Positions 1-8,394 are shown, numbered from the stretch's first letter. The stretch is DNA of 64,000 nucleotides from Sinorhizobium sp. RAC02 (GCF_001713395.1 NZ_CP016450.1:3048001-3112000); one strand, 5' to 3'. Made by a program: numbers and translations. Notes: generated from the sequence alone by a model not told the origin.

Positions 1-1271
1 CCAGCCCGGCCATTTCGGCCATTGCGATCGCCGCTTTGCGCAAGGCCGGATTTGCCCCGCACGATTGCGGCGCGCTGCCGACGCCGGCCCTCGCGCTCAC
101 CGGCCTCGCCCGCAAGGCGGCGTGCCTGATGGTCACCGGCTCGCATATTCCCGCCGACCGCAACGGCATCAAATTCTACCGGCCGGACGGCGAGATCGAC
201 AAGGCGGATGAAGCCGCCATCACCGCGGCGGCCGATGCGATCCGCGCCGAGGGCACCGTCCCTGGCGCCGAACAGGAAACGGCCGACGACCTGCATGATG
301 CCGCGATGGCGCTGTACGACGCGCGCAACCGCCTGCTTCTGCCGGCCGGTAGCCTCACCGGCCTGCGGGTTGGCGTCTACCAGCACTCGACGGTCGCACG
401 CGATCTGTTCGTCTCCGTGCTCGCCCATTACGGCGCGGATGCCGTTGCACTCGGCCGGTCGGAAACCTTCATTCCGGTGGATACGGAGGCGGTCTCCAGC
501 GAGACTATCGCGCTGCTGCAGGGCTGGGCCGTGCAGCACGGGCTCGACGCCATCATTTCCGCCGATGGCGACGGCGACCGGCCGCTCGTCACCGACGAGA
601 CCGGCATGCCGATCCGCGGCGACCTGGTCGGGCTCATCGCCAGCCGATTCCTCGGCGCCACTGCCATCGCCACGCCCGTGACGTCCAATTCCGGCATCGA
701 AGCCGCGGTCGACGGCACCGTGCTGCGCACCAAGGTCGGCTCTCCCTTCGTCATCGCGGCCATGAACGACGCGGTGGCGGCCGGCGAAAAGGCCGTGGCC
801 GGTTTCGAGGCCAATGGCGGCACGCTGACCGCCACGCCCTTCACCGTGAACGGCCACATGCTCGCGCCGCTACCGACGCGCGACAGCCTGATGCCGGTGC
901 TTGCCGTGCTGGTGCTTGCCGCCGCACAAAAGCGTCCGCTCTCCACCATCGCCGCCGGCTTTGCCCTGCCGGCCGCAGCAAGCGACCGCCTCGAAAACTT
1001 CCCCGTTGAAACGAGCGCTGCGCTGATGGCCGAGCTGCGCTCCGGCGCCGGCGCGCTTGCTGCGTTCCTCGCGCCGATCGGCGTGCCGTCGACGGTCAGC
1101 GACATCGACGGATTGCGCGTGACGCTGGAGACCGGCGACGTCGTGCATTTTCGTCCGTCCGGCAATGCGCCGGAAATGCGCTGCTACGTGGAGGCCCGCG
1201 ACGAGGCCGCCGCTCTCCGGCTGCTGGCGGCCGGGCTTGCGCGCATTCGCGAATGGGCGCTCGGCCGGTGA
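1..1271 (+). CDS. Phosphomannomutase/phosphoglucomutase, 5' end cut by window edge
   Basis: This alpha-D-phosphohexomutase family enzyme interconverts hexose 1- and 6-phosphates for cell-surface sugar synthesis in the cytoplasm. The frame is open to the left edge, so the TTG at 36 is not a credible start and roughly the first 50 residues are missing. Visible landmarks, in order, are the phosphoserine loop (VTGSHIPADRNG, near base 140; most relatives have TASHNP), the metal-binding loop DGDGDRP (near 570), the sugar-binding GFEANGG (near 805) and the C-terminal phosphate-binding RPSGNAPEMR (near 1155). All four domains are therefore present. The TGSH form of the active-site loop occurs in a rhizobial subgroup. 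Which sugar it prefers cannot be read from the sequence. A tRNA gene follows on the same strand. Confidence 0.85.
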   Translation, partial: SPAISAIAIAALRKAGFAPHDCGALPTPALALTGLARKAACLMVTGSHIPADRNGIKFYRPDGEIDKADEAAITAAADAIRAEGTVPGAEQETADDLHDAAMALYDARNRLLLPAGSLTGLRVGVYQHSTVARDLFVSVLAHYGADAVALGRSETFIPVDTEAVSSETIALLQGWAVQHGLDAIISADGDGDRPLVTDETGMPIRGDLVGLIASRFLGATAIATPVTSNSGIEAAVDGTVLRTKVGSPFVIAAMNDAVAAGEKAVAGFEANGGTLTATPFTVNGHMLAPLPTRDSLMPVLAVLVLAAAQKRPLSTIAAGFALPAAASDRLENFPVETSAALMAELRSGAGALAAFLAPIGVPSTVSDIDGLRVTLETGDVVHFRPSGNAPEMRCYVEARDEAAALRLLAAGLARIREWALGR

Positions 1272-1329
1272 AGACTTTTGCCCGCCACAAGGTTTTCGCC
1301 AAGCTGTTGCAAAAACTTCAAAAAGCCTG

Positions 1330-1358
1330 TTGACACCGGGCGGCGCTCCTTCTACATC
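1330..1358 (+). promoter_or_regulatory. Promoter for tRNA-Leu
   Basis: TTGACA at 1330-1335 is followed after 17 bases by TACATC at 1353-1358. The expected start of transcription lies just before the mature tRNA end at 1369. It is a near-consensus housekeeping sigma promoter with ideal spacing, so the tRNA is probably transcribed on its own. Confidence 0.65.
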
Positions 1359-1368
1359 GCTCTCCGTC

Positions 1369-1455
1369 GCCCAGATGGCGGAATTGGTAGACGCGCCAGC
1401 TTCAGGTGCTGGTACTCGAAAGGGTGTGGAGGTTCGATTCCTCTTCTGGGCACCA
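1369..1455 (+). tRNA. tRNA-Leu (anticodon CAG)
   Basis: The 87-nt gene has a 7-bp acceptor stem (GCCCAGA with TCTGGGC), an anticodon stem CCAGC/GCTGG around the loop TTCAGGT (anticodon CAG, reading CUG), a long variable arm typical of leucine tRNAs, the T-loop GGTTCGATTCC and an encoded CCA end. A strong promoter lies just upstream and a terminator follows 30 bases later. Confidence 0.97.
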
Positions 1456-1483
1456 AATTCCCGTTTCGGTTTTCCGAAACACT

Positions 1484-1512
1484 AAAAAAGCCCGGCTCTG
1501 CCGGGCTTTTTT
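1484..1512 (+). terminator. Rho-independent terminator after tRNA-Leu
   Basis: A GCCCGGC/GCCGGGC stem with a 3-base TCT loop is flanked by six A and six T, so it can terminate in either direction. It sits about 30 bases after the tRNA. Confidence 0.9.
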
Positions 1513-1631
1513 GTTGCCGACGGCAACCCTGCTCGCCGTAGCGCAGAATCTTCCGATTGCGCCTTGCGTCCCGGCCGCGATAGGCAGATAAGCCTGAAAA
1601 TCAGTCATCCGCTTCTGCGATCAGGATCATC

Positions 1632-2777
1632 GTGGCCATTCCTCCGCACGATGCCCAGAAACCGGGCACTTCATCCAGGTTCAGGTTTTTTGCACCGATT
1701 CTCGCCGGTGCCACGCTCAAGGAGCGGCTGATCGGTTGCGTCGGCGCGCTCATCGGCATCTGCCTGACCAGCCTCGTCTGCGCGCTCGTCATGGGGCAGG
1801 ATCCGAACCTGCCGCTGATCGTCGCGCCCATCGGCGCCTCCGCCGTCCTGCTCTTCGCCGTGCCGGCAAGCCCGCTAGCCCAGCCCTGGTCGATCGTCGG
1901 CGGCAACACGATTTCCGCCTTTGTCGGCGTCAGCGTCGCCACGCTCGTGACCAATCCGTCGCTCGCCATCGGTCTTGCCGTGGCCCTTGCCATCCTCGTC
2001 ATGTCGCTGACCCGCTCGCTGCACCCGCCGGGCGGGGCCGCCGCGCTGACGGCCGTCGTCGGCGGTGCCGCCGTGGCGCGGGCCGGCTTCTGGTTTCCGC
2101 TGGTGCCGATCGCGATCAACTCGCTGATCCTTGTGGCCGTCGGCATGGTGTTTCACCGGCTTGCCGGACGGCAATATCCGCATCGCCAGGCGATCGTGCC
2201 CGTCAACACGCACAAGACCGCCGACCCGCCAGCGGCCTTTCGCGTCGGGTTCAACAGCGAGGACATCGACGTCGCCATTGCCAGCCTCAACGAGACGCTC
2301 GACGTCAGCCGCGCCGACATCGACGCGCTGCTGCGCCAGGTCGAGCTCCAGGCGCTGCTGCGCCAGCGCGGCGAGCTTAGCGCCGCCGACATCATGTCGC
2401 GCGACGTGGTGACGGTCGCCGAGAACGCGACGGCGGATGAGGCGCGCAGTCTGCTGCTCGACCACGATATCCGCACGCTGCCCGTGCTCGATGCTGCGGG
2501 ACATCTTCGCGGCACCCTCGGCCTCCGGGAACTCGCCGCCATGGCGCCCGGCACGCCGCTTCCCGTTTCGCAGGCCGCGATCGCCAAGCCGTCCGACCCG
2601 GCGATCGGTCTCTTGCCGCGCCTGACGGACGGCTCAATCCATGCGGTCGTGGTCCTCGATGACGAGCACCACGTCGTCGGCATCATTTCGCAGACCGACC
2701 TTTTGGCGACGCTCGCAAAAAGCCTCTCCCAGGCCGGCCCGACCAGCCTGATGGCCGGCCACGGGCAGGGCATCTGA
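1632..2777 (+). CDS. HPP family integral membrane protein with C-terminal CBS pair
   Basis: This 381-residue protein has an N-terminal membrane part of about four hydrophobic segments (residues 35-180) containing the family-naming HPPGG motif at 131-135. A cytoplasmic half follows with two CBS domains (about 250-305 and 315-370; first one LSAADIMSRDVVTVAENATA). CBS pairs usually bind adenine nucleotides and gate the attached protein. HPP proteins are poorly understood; plant and cyanobacterial relatives have been linked to nitrite transport, but that cannot be assumed here. The start is a GTG, the first plausible codon after the tRNA terminator, without a strong ribosome site. It stands alone, convergent with the next gene. 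Confidence 0.8.
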   Translation: MAIPPHDAQKPGTSSRFRFFAPILAGATLKERLIGCVGALIGICLTSLVCALVMGQDPNLPLIVAPIGASAVLLFAVPASPLAQPWSIVGGNTISAFVGVSVATLVTNPSLAIGLAVALAILVMSLTRSLHPPGGAAALTAVVGGAAVARAGFWFPLVPIAINSLILVAVGMVFHRLAGRQYPHRQAIVPVNTHKTADPPAAFRVGFNSEDIDVAIASLNETLDVSRADIDALLRQVELQALLRQRGELSAADIMSRDVVTVAENATADEARSLLLDHDIRTLPVLDAAGHLRGTLGLRELAAMAPGTPLPVSQAAIAKPSDPAIGLLPRLTDGSIHAVVVLDDEHHVVGIISQTDLLATLAKSLSQAGPTSLMAGHGQGI

Positions 2778-2789
2778 ACCGATCGCGTT

Positions 2790-3314
2790 TCAGGCGGCCG
2801 ATGGTCCCGGACCCGTGCCGGGGCCGTTTTCGTTGGCCGGCGTGAAGGCGCGTTCTTCCAGCCCTCCGGCAATCAGCCGGAATGCCGGCCGCGCCACCGG
2901 GATCGCTGCATAGGAGAGATCGGACACGGCCACCGGCTGGAAAAGCACCTTTTCCAGCACGATCCAGTCTCGCCGGCCCTCTGGCCGGGCGAAGGCCATG
3001 GCCTGCCCCACGCTGAGCCCGAGCAGCGCCAGACCATAGAAGGTGGTAACCGGCAGGAAGGCGCTTCCCGGGGCATAGGTGCCGGGAAGGCAAAGCGTGC
3101 GGGTATCGGTGAGCCCGCTTGCGCAGCGGAACGACACGCGCGCGTCGATCATCGCCAGATCCGCGGGCGGGCGGCGTTCTGCCGTCAGGCGGCCAGCCGA
3201 CAGTTTCCGGTCGAGCAGTGCTGTCCATTCCTCGGTCAGCGGCGGCCAGTCGCTTCGCAGCTTTTCCAGCACATAGACGTCTCTTGCCGTGAGCATTGCG
3301 GGATCGCGTCCCAT
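2790..3314 (-). CDS. Rnk/GreA-C-terminal-like protein, divergent paralogue
   Basis: This 174-residue protein resembles the nucleoside diphosphate kinase regulator family encoded by the neighbouring gene at 3479-3904: a helical N-terminus (LTARDVYVLEKL...), then a C-terminal beta domain with LPGTYAPGSAFLPVTTFYGLALLGLSVGQ, matching the pattern VFP...ISVLTPVGAALLGLSAGQ of the neighbour. The C-terminal fold is that of transcript cleavage factors GreA/GreB. The start chosen is the ATG at 3314, six bases after GGAGA; an ATG at 3320 and a TTG at 3353 are open alternatives. The protein extends some 35 residues past the usual end with a Gly/Pro-rich tail. Its role is unknown; an RNA-polymerase-binding function is an inference from the fold. 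Confidence 0.6.
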   Translation of the reverse strand: MGRDPAMLTARDVYVLEKLRSDWPPLTEEWTALLDRKLSAGRLTAERRPPADLAMIDARVSFRCASGLTDTRTLCLPGTYAPGSAFLPVTTFYGLALLGLSVGQAMAFARPEGRRDWIVLEKVLFQPVAVSDLSYAAIPVARPAFRLIAGGLEERAFTPANENGPGTGPGPSAA

Positions 3315-3478
3315 AGCCATTCTCCATCCTGCCCGCCCCTCGAGGCGCGGCAAACAAACCCATGGTGGAGAAGCCCCCTGGCCGCGGATGCGGCACAGGG
3401 GGTCACGATCCTGCGACGAGGCAGCCTCCGATGCGTCCGGAAGAGGAGAAGGACAGGAACTTCATCGCCGCGCGCGCC

Positions 3479-3904
3479 TCAGGACGCGCTGGCCGTTTCC
3501 GGCGCGGCGGCATGCACCGAGACAACGGTGAGGCGCCGCACCCGGCCGTCGCGCGCGGCCCATTCGATCGACTGGCCGGCGGAAAGACCGAGAAGGGCCG
3601 CCCCGACCGGGGTCAGCACGGAGATGCGCTTGCGGGAAATATCGGCATCCTTCGGGAAAACCAGTTCGGCGATCTGCGCCGGCTCGTCATCGATGCGGAA
3701 CTCGGCAATCGAGCCCATGCGCATGATGCCGGGCGCCATGCGCGCATCGTCGAGGATCTTTGCCCGGTCGAGTTCGGCGGCGAGCTGTTCTGCGGCGTGC
3801 GGATCGCGCGCGGCCAGCATGTCGGCAAGGTTCGACAGGCGAGCATGTTCGGAACGGGCGATGGTGATGGCAGGCCGGCGGCTGCCCTTGGTCTTGCTGG
3901 TCAT
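3479..3904 (-). CDS. rnk: Nucleoside diphosphate kinase regulator (Rnk-like)
   Basis: The 141-residue product has the Rnk plan: a short N-terminal coiled-coil (about residues 15-55, ARSEHARLSNLADML...) and a GreA/GreB C-terminal domain ending near GLSAGQSIEWAARDGRVRRLTVVSV. Rnk proteins bind RNA polymerase near the secondary channel and affect nucleotide pools and stress responses. The ATG at 3904 has GAGG at a good distance. It is transcribed toward the paralogue at 2790-3314, 164 bases away, so the two may be co-expressed. Confidence 0.75.
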   Translation of the reverse strand: MTSKTKGSRRPAITIARSEHARLSNLADMLAARDPHAAEQLAAELDRAKILDDARMAPGIMRMGSIAEFRIDDEPAQIAELVFPKDADISRKRISVLTPVGAALLGLSAGQSIEWAARDGRVRRLTVVSVHAAAPETASAS

Positions 3905-4231
3905 GGAAACCTCACGACACGATGTCTCGCGGCCTCACAGGCACACGAAAATGAAAAACGGGGATTGGAGTGTCGCGCTGGTCTGGCACGGTTCCCATTT
4001 CACGGAACCGCATTTGCCCCACGGCTGGGGCACGACGCGACCAAGCCGAGGGGCTAGTGTCCTGCGAGAGGAAACAGCCGTTTCAGAAACCGGGCAAGGG
4101 ATGGCATCGTGGTCATGCGTCTATGATGGGATGACCAAGGTAGCAAAGTCAAGCCGGCGCGCCGGAACGTCGCGCTTGAAGTGCAGGCCGTTCCGGCCTC
4201 AGATAGGCAAGCCGGCCACGAGGAGGCTCAC
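3905..4231. other. Intergenic region, 327 bases, divergent promoters expected
   Basis: This gap lies between the minus-strand rnk-like gene and the plus-strand DUF488 gene, so both promoters should be here. The only structure seen is an inverted repeat, CGGTTCC (3989-3995) with GGAACCG (4004-4010), which lacks a T tract and is not a terminator. No coding region or RNA gene is recognised. Confidence 0.4.
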
Positions 4232-4576
4232 ATGCCGATAGGGATCAAGCGCGTTTACGACGAAGCCGAACCGCAGGACGGTGCGCGCATTCTCGTCGAC
4301 CGGCTCTGGCCGCGCGGCATTTCGAAGGACAAGGCCGCCTTTGCCGAATGGATGAAGGAGCTGGCGCCGACAACCGCCCTTCGCCAGTGGTTCGATCACA
4401 GGCCGGAGCGCTGGGCGGAGTTCCAGACACGCTACCGGGAGGAGCTTCGGGAAAACCCGTTGGTTGATACGCTGCGCGAGCGCGCCAAAACCGAAACCAT
4501 CACCCTGCTCTACGGATCGCGCAACCGGGAATTCAACCACGCCAAGGTGCTGGCCGATTTCCTGCTGGAGACATAG
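4232..4576 (+). CDS. DUF488 (YeaO-like) family protein
   Basis: A 114-residue cytoplasmic protein of the DUF488 family, recognised by the order IKRVYDEAE, the signature LVDRLWPRGISKDKA (about residues 23-37), WMKELAPT, LRQWFDHRPERWAEF and the ending TLLYGSRNREFNHAKVL. No enzymatic function is established for this family. The ATG at 4232 has an excellent AGGAGG at 4221-4226, which rules out the upstream in-frame ATG at 4181. The next gene starts 73 bases later on the same strand. Confidence 0.85.
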   Translation: MPIGIKRVYDEAEPQDGARILVDRLWPRGISKDKAAFAEWMKELAPTTALRQWFDHRPERWAEFQTRYREELRENPLVDTLRERAKTETITLLYGSRNREFNHAKVLADFLLET

Positions 4577-4649
4577 CAAGCGGAATTCGTTTGCCAGGTA
4601 AGGAGAAAGGCGCAATCCTCGAACTCCCCGCGCCGCAGAGGCCGAATTC

Positions 4650-5348
4650 ATGGATGACGACGACAAACCTGCCAGCTTCGCCTCACCGGCCTGTTTCCTG
4701 CATGAGGTCGATCCGGCCTATTCGGGGCTGCCGGGACCGCTCGACCTGCAAGCCTGGACCGACGTCAACCGCTGGCGCAAGAGCGAGCGCGAGCGCCTCA
4801 TCGCCGAGCGTCTCGCCGTTCCGGCCGAAACACGGGCGCACCATGGGGACACGATTGCGGCCGGCGTGCTGGCGGAAATCGGAGATCTGACGGGCCGCAT
4901 CGTCAGCGCCTACTGGCCGTTTCGCGGCGAGCCGGATCTGCGGCCATTCCTGCAAACCGTGGCGGAGCGCGGCGGGCGCACGGCCCTGCCGGTGGTCGTC
5001 GAGAAGGGGCGGCCGCTTGAATTCCATCTCTGGCAGACGGGGGAGGCGCTGTCGCGCGGCGTCTGGAACATTCCGATCCCGGCCGAGCAGCGACCCTGCC
5101 TGCCCGACATCGTCATCGCACCCGTCGTCGGCTACGACCCGGCGTGTTACCGGCTCGGTTATGGCGGCGGTTTCTTCGACAGGACCTTGGCGGCCATGCC
5201 GAAGAAGCCACGCGTCATCGGCGTCGGCTACAGCGCCGCAAAACTCGCGACGATCTATCCGCAACTACACGACATTCCGATGGACGTTATCGTCACGGAA
5301 GCCGGCACGATCCGCCCCTACATTTCCACCGTGCGGGCGTTGACGTAG
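4650..5348 (+). CDS. 5-formyltetrahydrofolate cyclo-ligase family protein
   Basis: The enzyme converts 5-formyl-THF to 5,10-methenyl-THF using ATP. Support comes from the RKSERERLIAERLAV segment, AYWPFRGEPDL near residue 90, the late PDIVIAPVVGYD and the family signature YRLGYGGGFFDRTLA (about residues 170-184). At 232 residues it is some 40 longer than the usual 190, because of an N-terminal extension (residues 1-40) rich in acidic and hydrophobic residues. The 3' end overlaps the convergent MFS gene by 31 bases. In many rhizobia the principal copy sits beside zapA and 6S RNA; neither is here, so this may be a second, specialised copy. Confidence 0.85.
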   Translation: MDDDDKPASFASPACFLHEVDPAYSGLPGPLDLQAWTDVNRWRKSERERLIAERLAVPAETRAHHGDTIAAGVLAEIGDLTGRIVSAYWPFRGEPDLRPFLQTVAERGGRTALPVVVEKGRPLEFHLWQTGEALSRGVWNIPIPAEQRPCLPDIVIAPVVGYDPACYRLGYGGGFFDRTLAAMPKKPRVIGVGYSAAKLATIYPQLHDIPMDVIVTEAGTIRPYISTVRALT

Positions 5349-6583
5349 AGCGCCCGGCCGGCGAACCAGCCATTGAGGGCAGCGCCAAGGCCAAGCAGCA
5401 CGAAGAGCACGGCGCTCCAGGCGAAACTGCCCGTCCAGCCGCGGATGAGGCCCACGATCAGCGGGCCGATGGCCGCCAGCAGGTAGCCGACGCATTGCGC
5501 CATGCCGGACAGATGCGCCGCCACATGCGGGTCACGCGTGCGCAGCACGATGACGGTCATCGCCACCGCGATCAGTCCGCCCTGGCCGATGCCCTGCAGC
5601 ACGGCCCAGATCCACACGGACCAAAGCGGCGCGAAGAGCAGGCCGAGAAGCGCCACGACGGCGAAGCCGCAGAGCACGACGTTGATCAGCCGCTGGTCCT
5701 TGCCGCGCACGGCGATATGCGGCGCGACAAGGCAGGCGCCGGCCTGCACCATCACGGAGATCGACACGATCGCCCCGGCCGTCACGCCATCCAGCCCGCG
5801 TTCACGCAGGATCGGCACCAGCCAGCCGAAGACGCAATAGGCGAGCGCCGACTGCAGGCCCATGAAGAGCGTGACGTGCCAGGCGAGCCTGTCGCGCCAC
5901 AGCCCTTCCACGCGAAAGCCGGTGCGCTTGGCCTGCATGCGGGTGCCAAGCACCTGCGGCAGCCAGAGCAGCGCCACCAGAAAGGCCGGCAGCGCCCAGA
6001 TCGCCAGCGCCCCATCGAGCGAGCCGCCGAGGGCATGTTCGAAGGGCAAGGTCAGACCGGCAGCACTTGCAGCGCCTGCGCAAAGCGCCATCGTGTAGCA
6101 CCCCGTCATCAGCGCCGCCTTGTCGGGAAAGTCCCGCTTGACGAGGCCGGGCAGCAGCACATTGCCGACCGCAATCGCGGCCCCCGCAAGTGCCGTGCCC
6201 AGAAAGAGCAGCGGAACGGAGGACAGGCCGCGCAGCGCGGTGCCGAGCGCCACCACGAGGATGACGACCAGCAGGGTTCGCTCCGTGCCGATGCGTTGCG
6301 CGAGGCGTGGGGCGAGCGGCGAGAACAGGCCGAGGCAGACGACGGGCAGCGTCGTCAGCAGGCTGGCGCCGGTGGCGGAAAGGCCGAGCAGGTCGCGGAT
6401 CTCCGGCAGCAGCGCCGAGGCGCTGGAAAACACCGGCCGCAGATTGAAGGCGATGAGCACGAGGCTGACGCCGAGCAGGACGCGCGCCACAGTGCTTTTC
6501 GGCCGGTGTGCTGCGGGCGCCGGCACGCTGTCGGCTTCGGCGTCGATCAGATCGATGGCGCCGGGATCATTGAGAACGGTCAT
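5318..6583 (-). CDS. MFS transporter, CynX/NimT type
   Basis: A 421-residue, 12-helix major facilitator protein. After a 30-residue hydrophilic N-terminus the first helix carries LVLIAFNLRPVFSS, typical of the CynX/NimT (cyanate or nitroimidazole transporter-like) subfamily, followed by LAPRLAQRIG in the first cytoplasmic loop. The substrate is unknown; export of a small organic compound is plausible. Its ATG overlaps the stop of the upstream GntR regulator as ATGA, so the pair is translationally coupled and the regulator very likely controls this transporter. The C-terminus overlaps the 5-formyl-THF cyclo-ligase gene on the other strand by 31 bases. Confidence 0.85.
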   Translation of the reverse strand: MTVLNDPGAIDLIDAEADSVPAPAAHRPKSTVARVLLGVSLVLIAFNLRPVFSSASALLPEIRDLLGLSATGASLLTTLPVVCLGLFSPLAPRLAQRIGTERTLLVVILVVALGTALRGLSSVPLLFLGTALAGAAIAVGNVLLPGLVKRDFPDKAALMTGCYTMALCAGAASAAGLTLPFEHALGGSLDGALAIWALPAFLVALLWLPQVLGTRMQAKRTGFRVEGLWRDRLAWHVTLFMGLQSALAYCVFGWLVPILRERGLDGVTAGAIVSISVMVQAGACLVAPHIAVRGKDQRLINVVLCGFAVVALLGLLFAPLWSVWIWAVLQGIGQGGLIAVAMTVIVLRTRDPHVAAHLSGMAQCVGYLLAAIGPLIVGLIRGWTGSFAWSAVLFVLLGLGAALNGWFAGRALYVNARTVEM

Positions 6584-7257
6584 GACAGCAGCAACCGATC
6601 GAGAGCCGACAGCATGGGCGCCATGAAACGGCGCACCGCGGCATCGGCCGCCTCCGGATCGCCGCTTTCGATGGCATCGATGATTGCGGCATGGGCGGCC
6701 ATGTCCGGTTCCGGAAGGTCTTCACCCAGCGTCGCCTCGATGGTTTCGGAAATCAGCGTGGAAAAGAATTCGTACATGCCGATCAGCACGCTGTTTTGTG
6801 AGGCGGCGATCACTGCCTGATGGAAGGCGAAGTCGCGGGCAACGAACCCCGCCTTGTCGCCGTCGTCGTGGTTGCCACGCTCGGCAAGCAGCGCGCGCAG
6901 CCCGGCGATCACGGCCGGTGTGTGGCGCAGCGCCGCAAGCCGCGCGGCCTCCGCATCCAGCGCAAGACGCGCCTCGAACTGGTCGCGCAGGCCCGCCCGG
7001 CGGGCCATGGTGAGCGGGCGGGTGCTATCGGCTGCCGAGAGCACATAGGTCCCGGAGCCCTGCCGGGTTTCGAGATAACCCTGTGAAGCGAGCACGCGCA
7101 CCGCCTCGCGCACCGTGCCGCGACTGACGGACAGCATGGCGGACAAGGTCGCCTCGTTCGGCAGTTTTTCGCCCACCGCCCAGCGGCGCTTGAGGATTTC
7201 ATCGCGGATCGCCTCGACGGCGGTGTCGGCGAGATTGGTCTTGCTGAGGGAAAACAT
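6580..7257 (-). CDS. FadR-type GntR family transcriptional regulator
   Basis: A 225-residue regulator with an N-terminal winged helix (residues 10-72; GEKLPNEATLSAMLSVSRGTVREAVRVLASQGYLETRQGSGTYV in short segments) and a C-terminal FCD ligand domain from about residue 88, including the DFAFHQAV and MAAHAAIIDAI helices that carry the family's metal/ligand-binding acidic and histidine residues. The reading frame overlaps the MFS transporter start by 4 bases. Five bases upstream of its ATG begins a perfect 31-bp palindrome, strongly suggesting autoregulation. The effector is unknown. Confidence 0.88.
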   Translation of the reverse strand: MFSLSKTNLADTAVEAIRDEILKRRWAVGEKLPNEATLSAMLSVSRGTVREAVRVLASQGYLETRQGSGTYVLSAADSTRPLTMARRAGLRDQFEARLALDAEAARLAALRHTPAVIAGLRALLAERGNHDDGDKAGFVARDFAFHQAVIAASQNSVLIGMYEFFSTLISETIEATLGEDLPEPDMAAHAAIIDAIESGDPEAADAAVRRFMAPMLSALDRLLLS

Positions 7258-7262
7258 GGCAA

Positions 7263-7293
7263 ACTCATAAAGTCATCAGATGACTTTATGAGT
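7263..7293. promoter_or_regulatory. Perfect 31-bp palindrome, predicted operator of the FadR-type regulator
   Basis: Two identical 15-bp inverted arms (7263-7277 and 7279-7293) flank a single central A at 7278. The inner core is GTCATCAGATGAC. It ends 5 bases before the start codon at 7257. The symmetry and position fit a GntR dimer site controlling the regulator/MFS operon. As RNA it could also form a hairpin in the 5' leader. Confidence 0.75.
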
Positions 7294-7362
7294 AGCGATC
7301 TCCACGGCTGGCGTCAAGGACGTGGGCCGGCGCCTGAGGCACCGGCCGATTGGCGAAACCGA

Positions 7363-8394
7363 CTACTGCTTGCGCGGCCAGGTATCGGCAAGGCGATAGC
7401 CGGCCGGCCATGGATCTTGCGGATCGAGCATGACCTGGCTGGTGCCGGTGATCCAGGCGCGGCCGGAGATTTCCGGCACGATGGCCGGGCGGCCGCCGAC
7501 CGTGGTTTCGCCGACGATGCGGCAGTCGAAGCGCGAATCGAGGATCGAATAGCCGGAGAAGGACTGGCCGACCTTGATCTGGCCGCGGGCATGCAGCACC
7601 GCCATGCGCGCCGAGCAGCCGGTGCCGGTCGGCGAACGATCGAGCTTTGCGGGCTGGATGACGACCGTGTTGCGGCCGTGCAGCGCGCCGTCACGCTCCT
7701 CGACCGGCAGCGTCAGCTGGCAGAAGGAGATGTGGTTCCATTCCGGGTTTTCCGGATGGGTGAAGCCGAGCTGTTCATTGGCGGCCTTGGTGATGCGGAT
7801 GCCGGTTTCGGCAAGCTCACGCGCCTCGTCCGGCGTTACCGAGAAACCAAGGGCACGGGCATCGGCGAACACAAAACTGTCGCCGCCATAGGCGGTGTCG
7901 ACGGTGAGGGTGCCGAGGCCTTCGACTTCCAGCTTGGCATCCAGCTTGTCGGCGAAGGACGGCACGTTGGTGACGGTGATGCGCTCGGCCTTGCCGTTTC
8001 GGCATGACGCGACGACATTGACCAGCCCACCCGGCGCTTCCAGTATCATGTGGGTTTCCGGCTCGACCATCGGCACGATGCCGCTATCGAGCAGCACGGT
8101 GGAGACGCAGATCGAGTTGGAGCCGGACATCGGCGGCGTATCTTCCGGCTCCATGATGATGAAGCCCATGGTGGCGCGCGGGTCCTTCGGCGGCACGAGG
8201 AGATTGATGTGGCGGAAGACGCCGCCGCGCGGTTCGTTCAGCACGAAATTGCGCAGGGTCTTGTCTTCGGCGATGAAATTGCGCTGCTCCCACAGCGTGT
8301 TTCCGGGCGGGGGCGCAACGCCGCCGATGATAACATCGCCCACCTCGCCCTCGGCGTGGCAGGAGACGATGTGGATGACCTTGCTGCTGCGCAT
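7363..8394 (-). CDS. Proline racemase family enzyme, predicted trans-3-hydroxy-L-proline dehydratase
   Basis: A 343-residue proline racemase superfamily enzyme. Members use two residues facing the substrate alpha carbon. Here the first position, in [11 protein letters not shown], is Ser90 where racemases and 4-hydroxyproline epimerases have Cys, while the second, in [11 protein letters not shown], is Cys260. A Ser (or Thr)/Cys pair is the mark of trans-3-hydroxy-L-proline dehydratases, which make 1-pyrroline-2-carboxylate; some relatives also show epimerase activity. The ATG at 8394 has GGAGA eight bases before it. The ketimine reductase at 12036-13073 would take the product to L-proline. It is divergent from a GntR regulator, with a VanR-like operator between them. 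Confidence 0.75.
   Translation of the reverse strand: MRSSKVIHIVSCHAEGEVGDVIIGGVAPPPGNTLWEQRNFIAEDKTLRNFVLNEPRGGVFRHINLLVPPKDPRATMGFIIMEPEDTPPMSGSNSICVSTVLLDSGIVPMVEPETHMILEAPGGLVNVVASCRNGKAERITVTNVPSFADKLDAKLEVEGLGTLTVDTAYGGDSFVFADARALGFSVTPDEARELAETGIRITKAANEQLGFTHPENPEWNHISFCQLTLPVEERDGALHGRNTVVIQPAKLDRSPTGTGCSARMAVLHARGQIKVGQSFSGYSILDSRFDCRIVGETTVGGRPAIVPEISGRAWITGTSQVMLDPQDPWPAGYRLADTWPRKQ

Noticed and set aside
36..1271. TTG at 36 as the true start of the phosphomannomutase
   Set aside because: The frame stays open to the window edge and the codons before it continue the family sequence.
3989..4010. Terminator from CGGTTCC/GGAACCG
   Set aside because: No T tract on either side and no gene ends next to it.
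4577..4649. Possible 6S RNA before the 5-formyl-THF cyclo-ligase gene
   Set aside because: The 73-base gap is too short for 6S RNA (about 160 nt) and shows no long hairpin; zapA is also absent.
5144..6820. Long open frame opposite the MFS transporter
   Set aside because: It is rich in Arg/His/Gln with no family features, typical of the antisense of a high-G+C gene.
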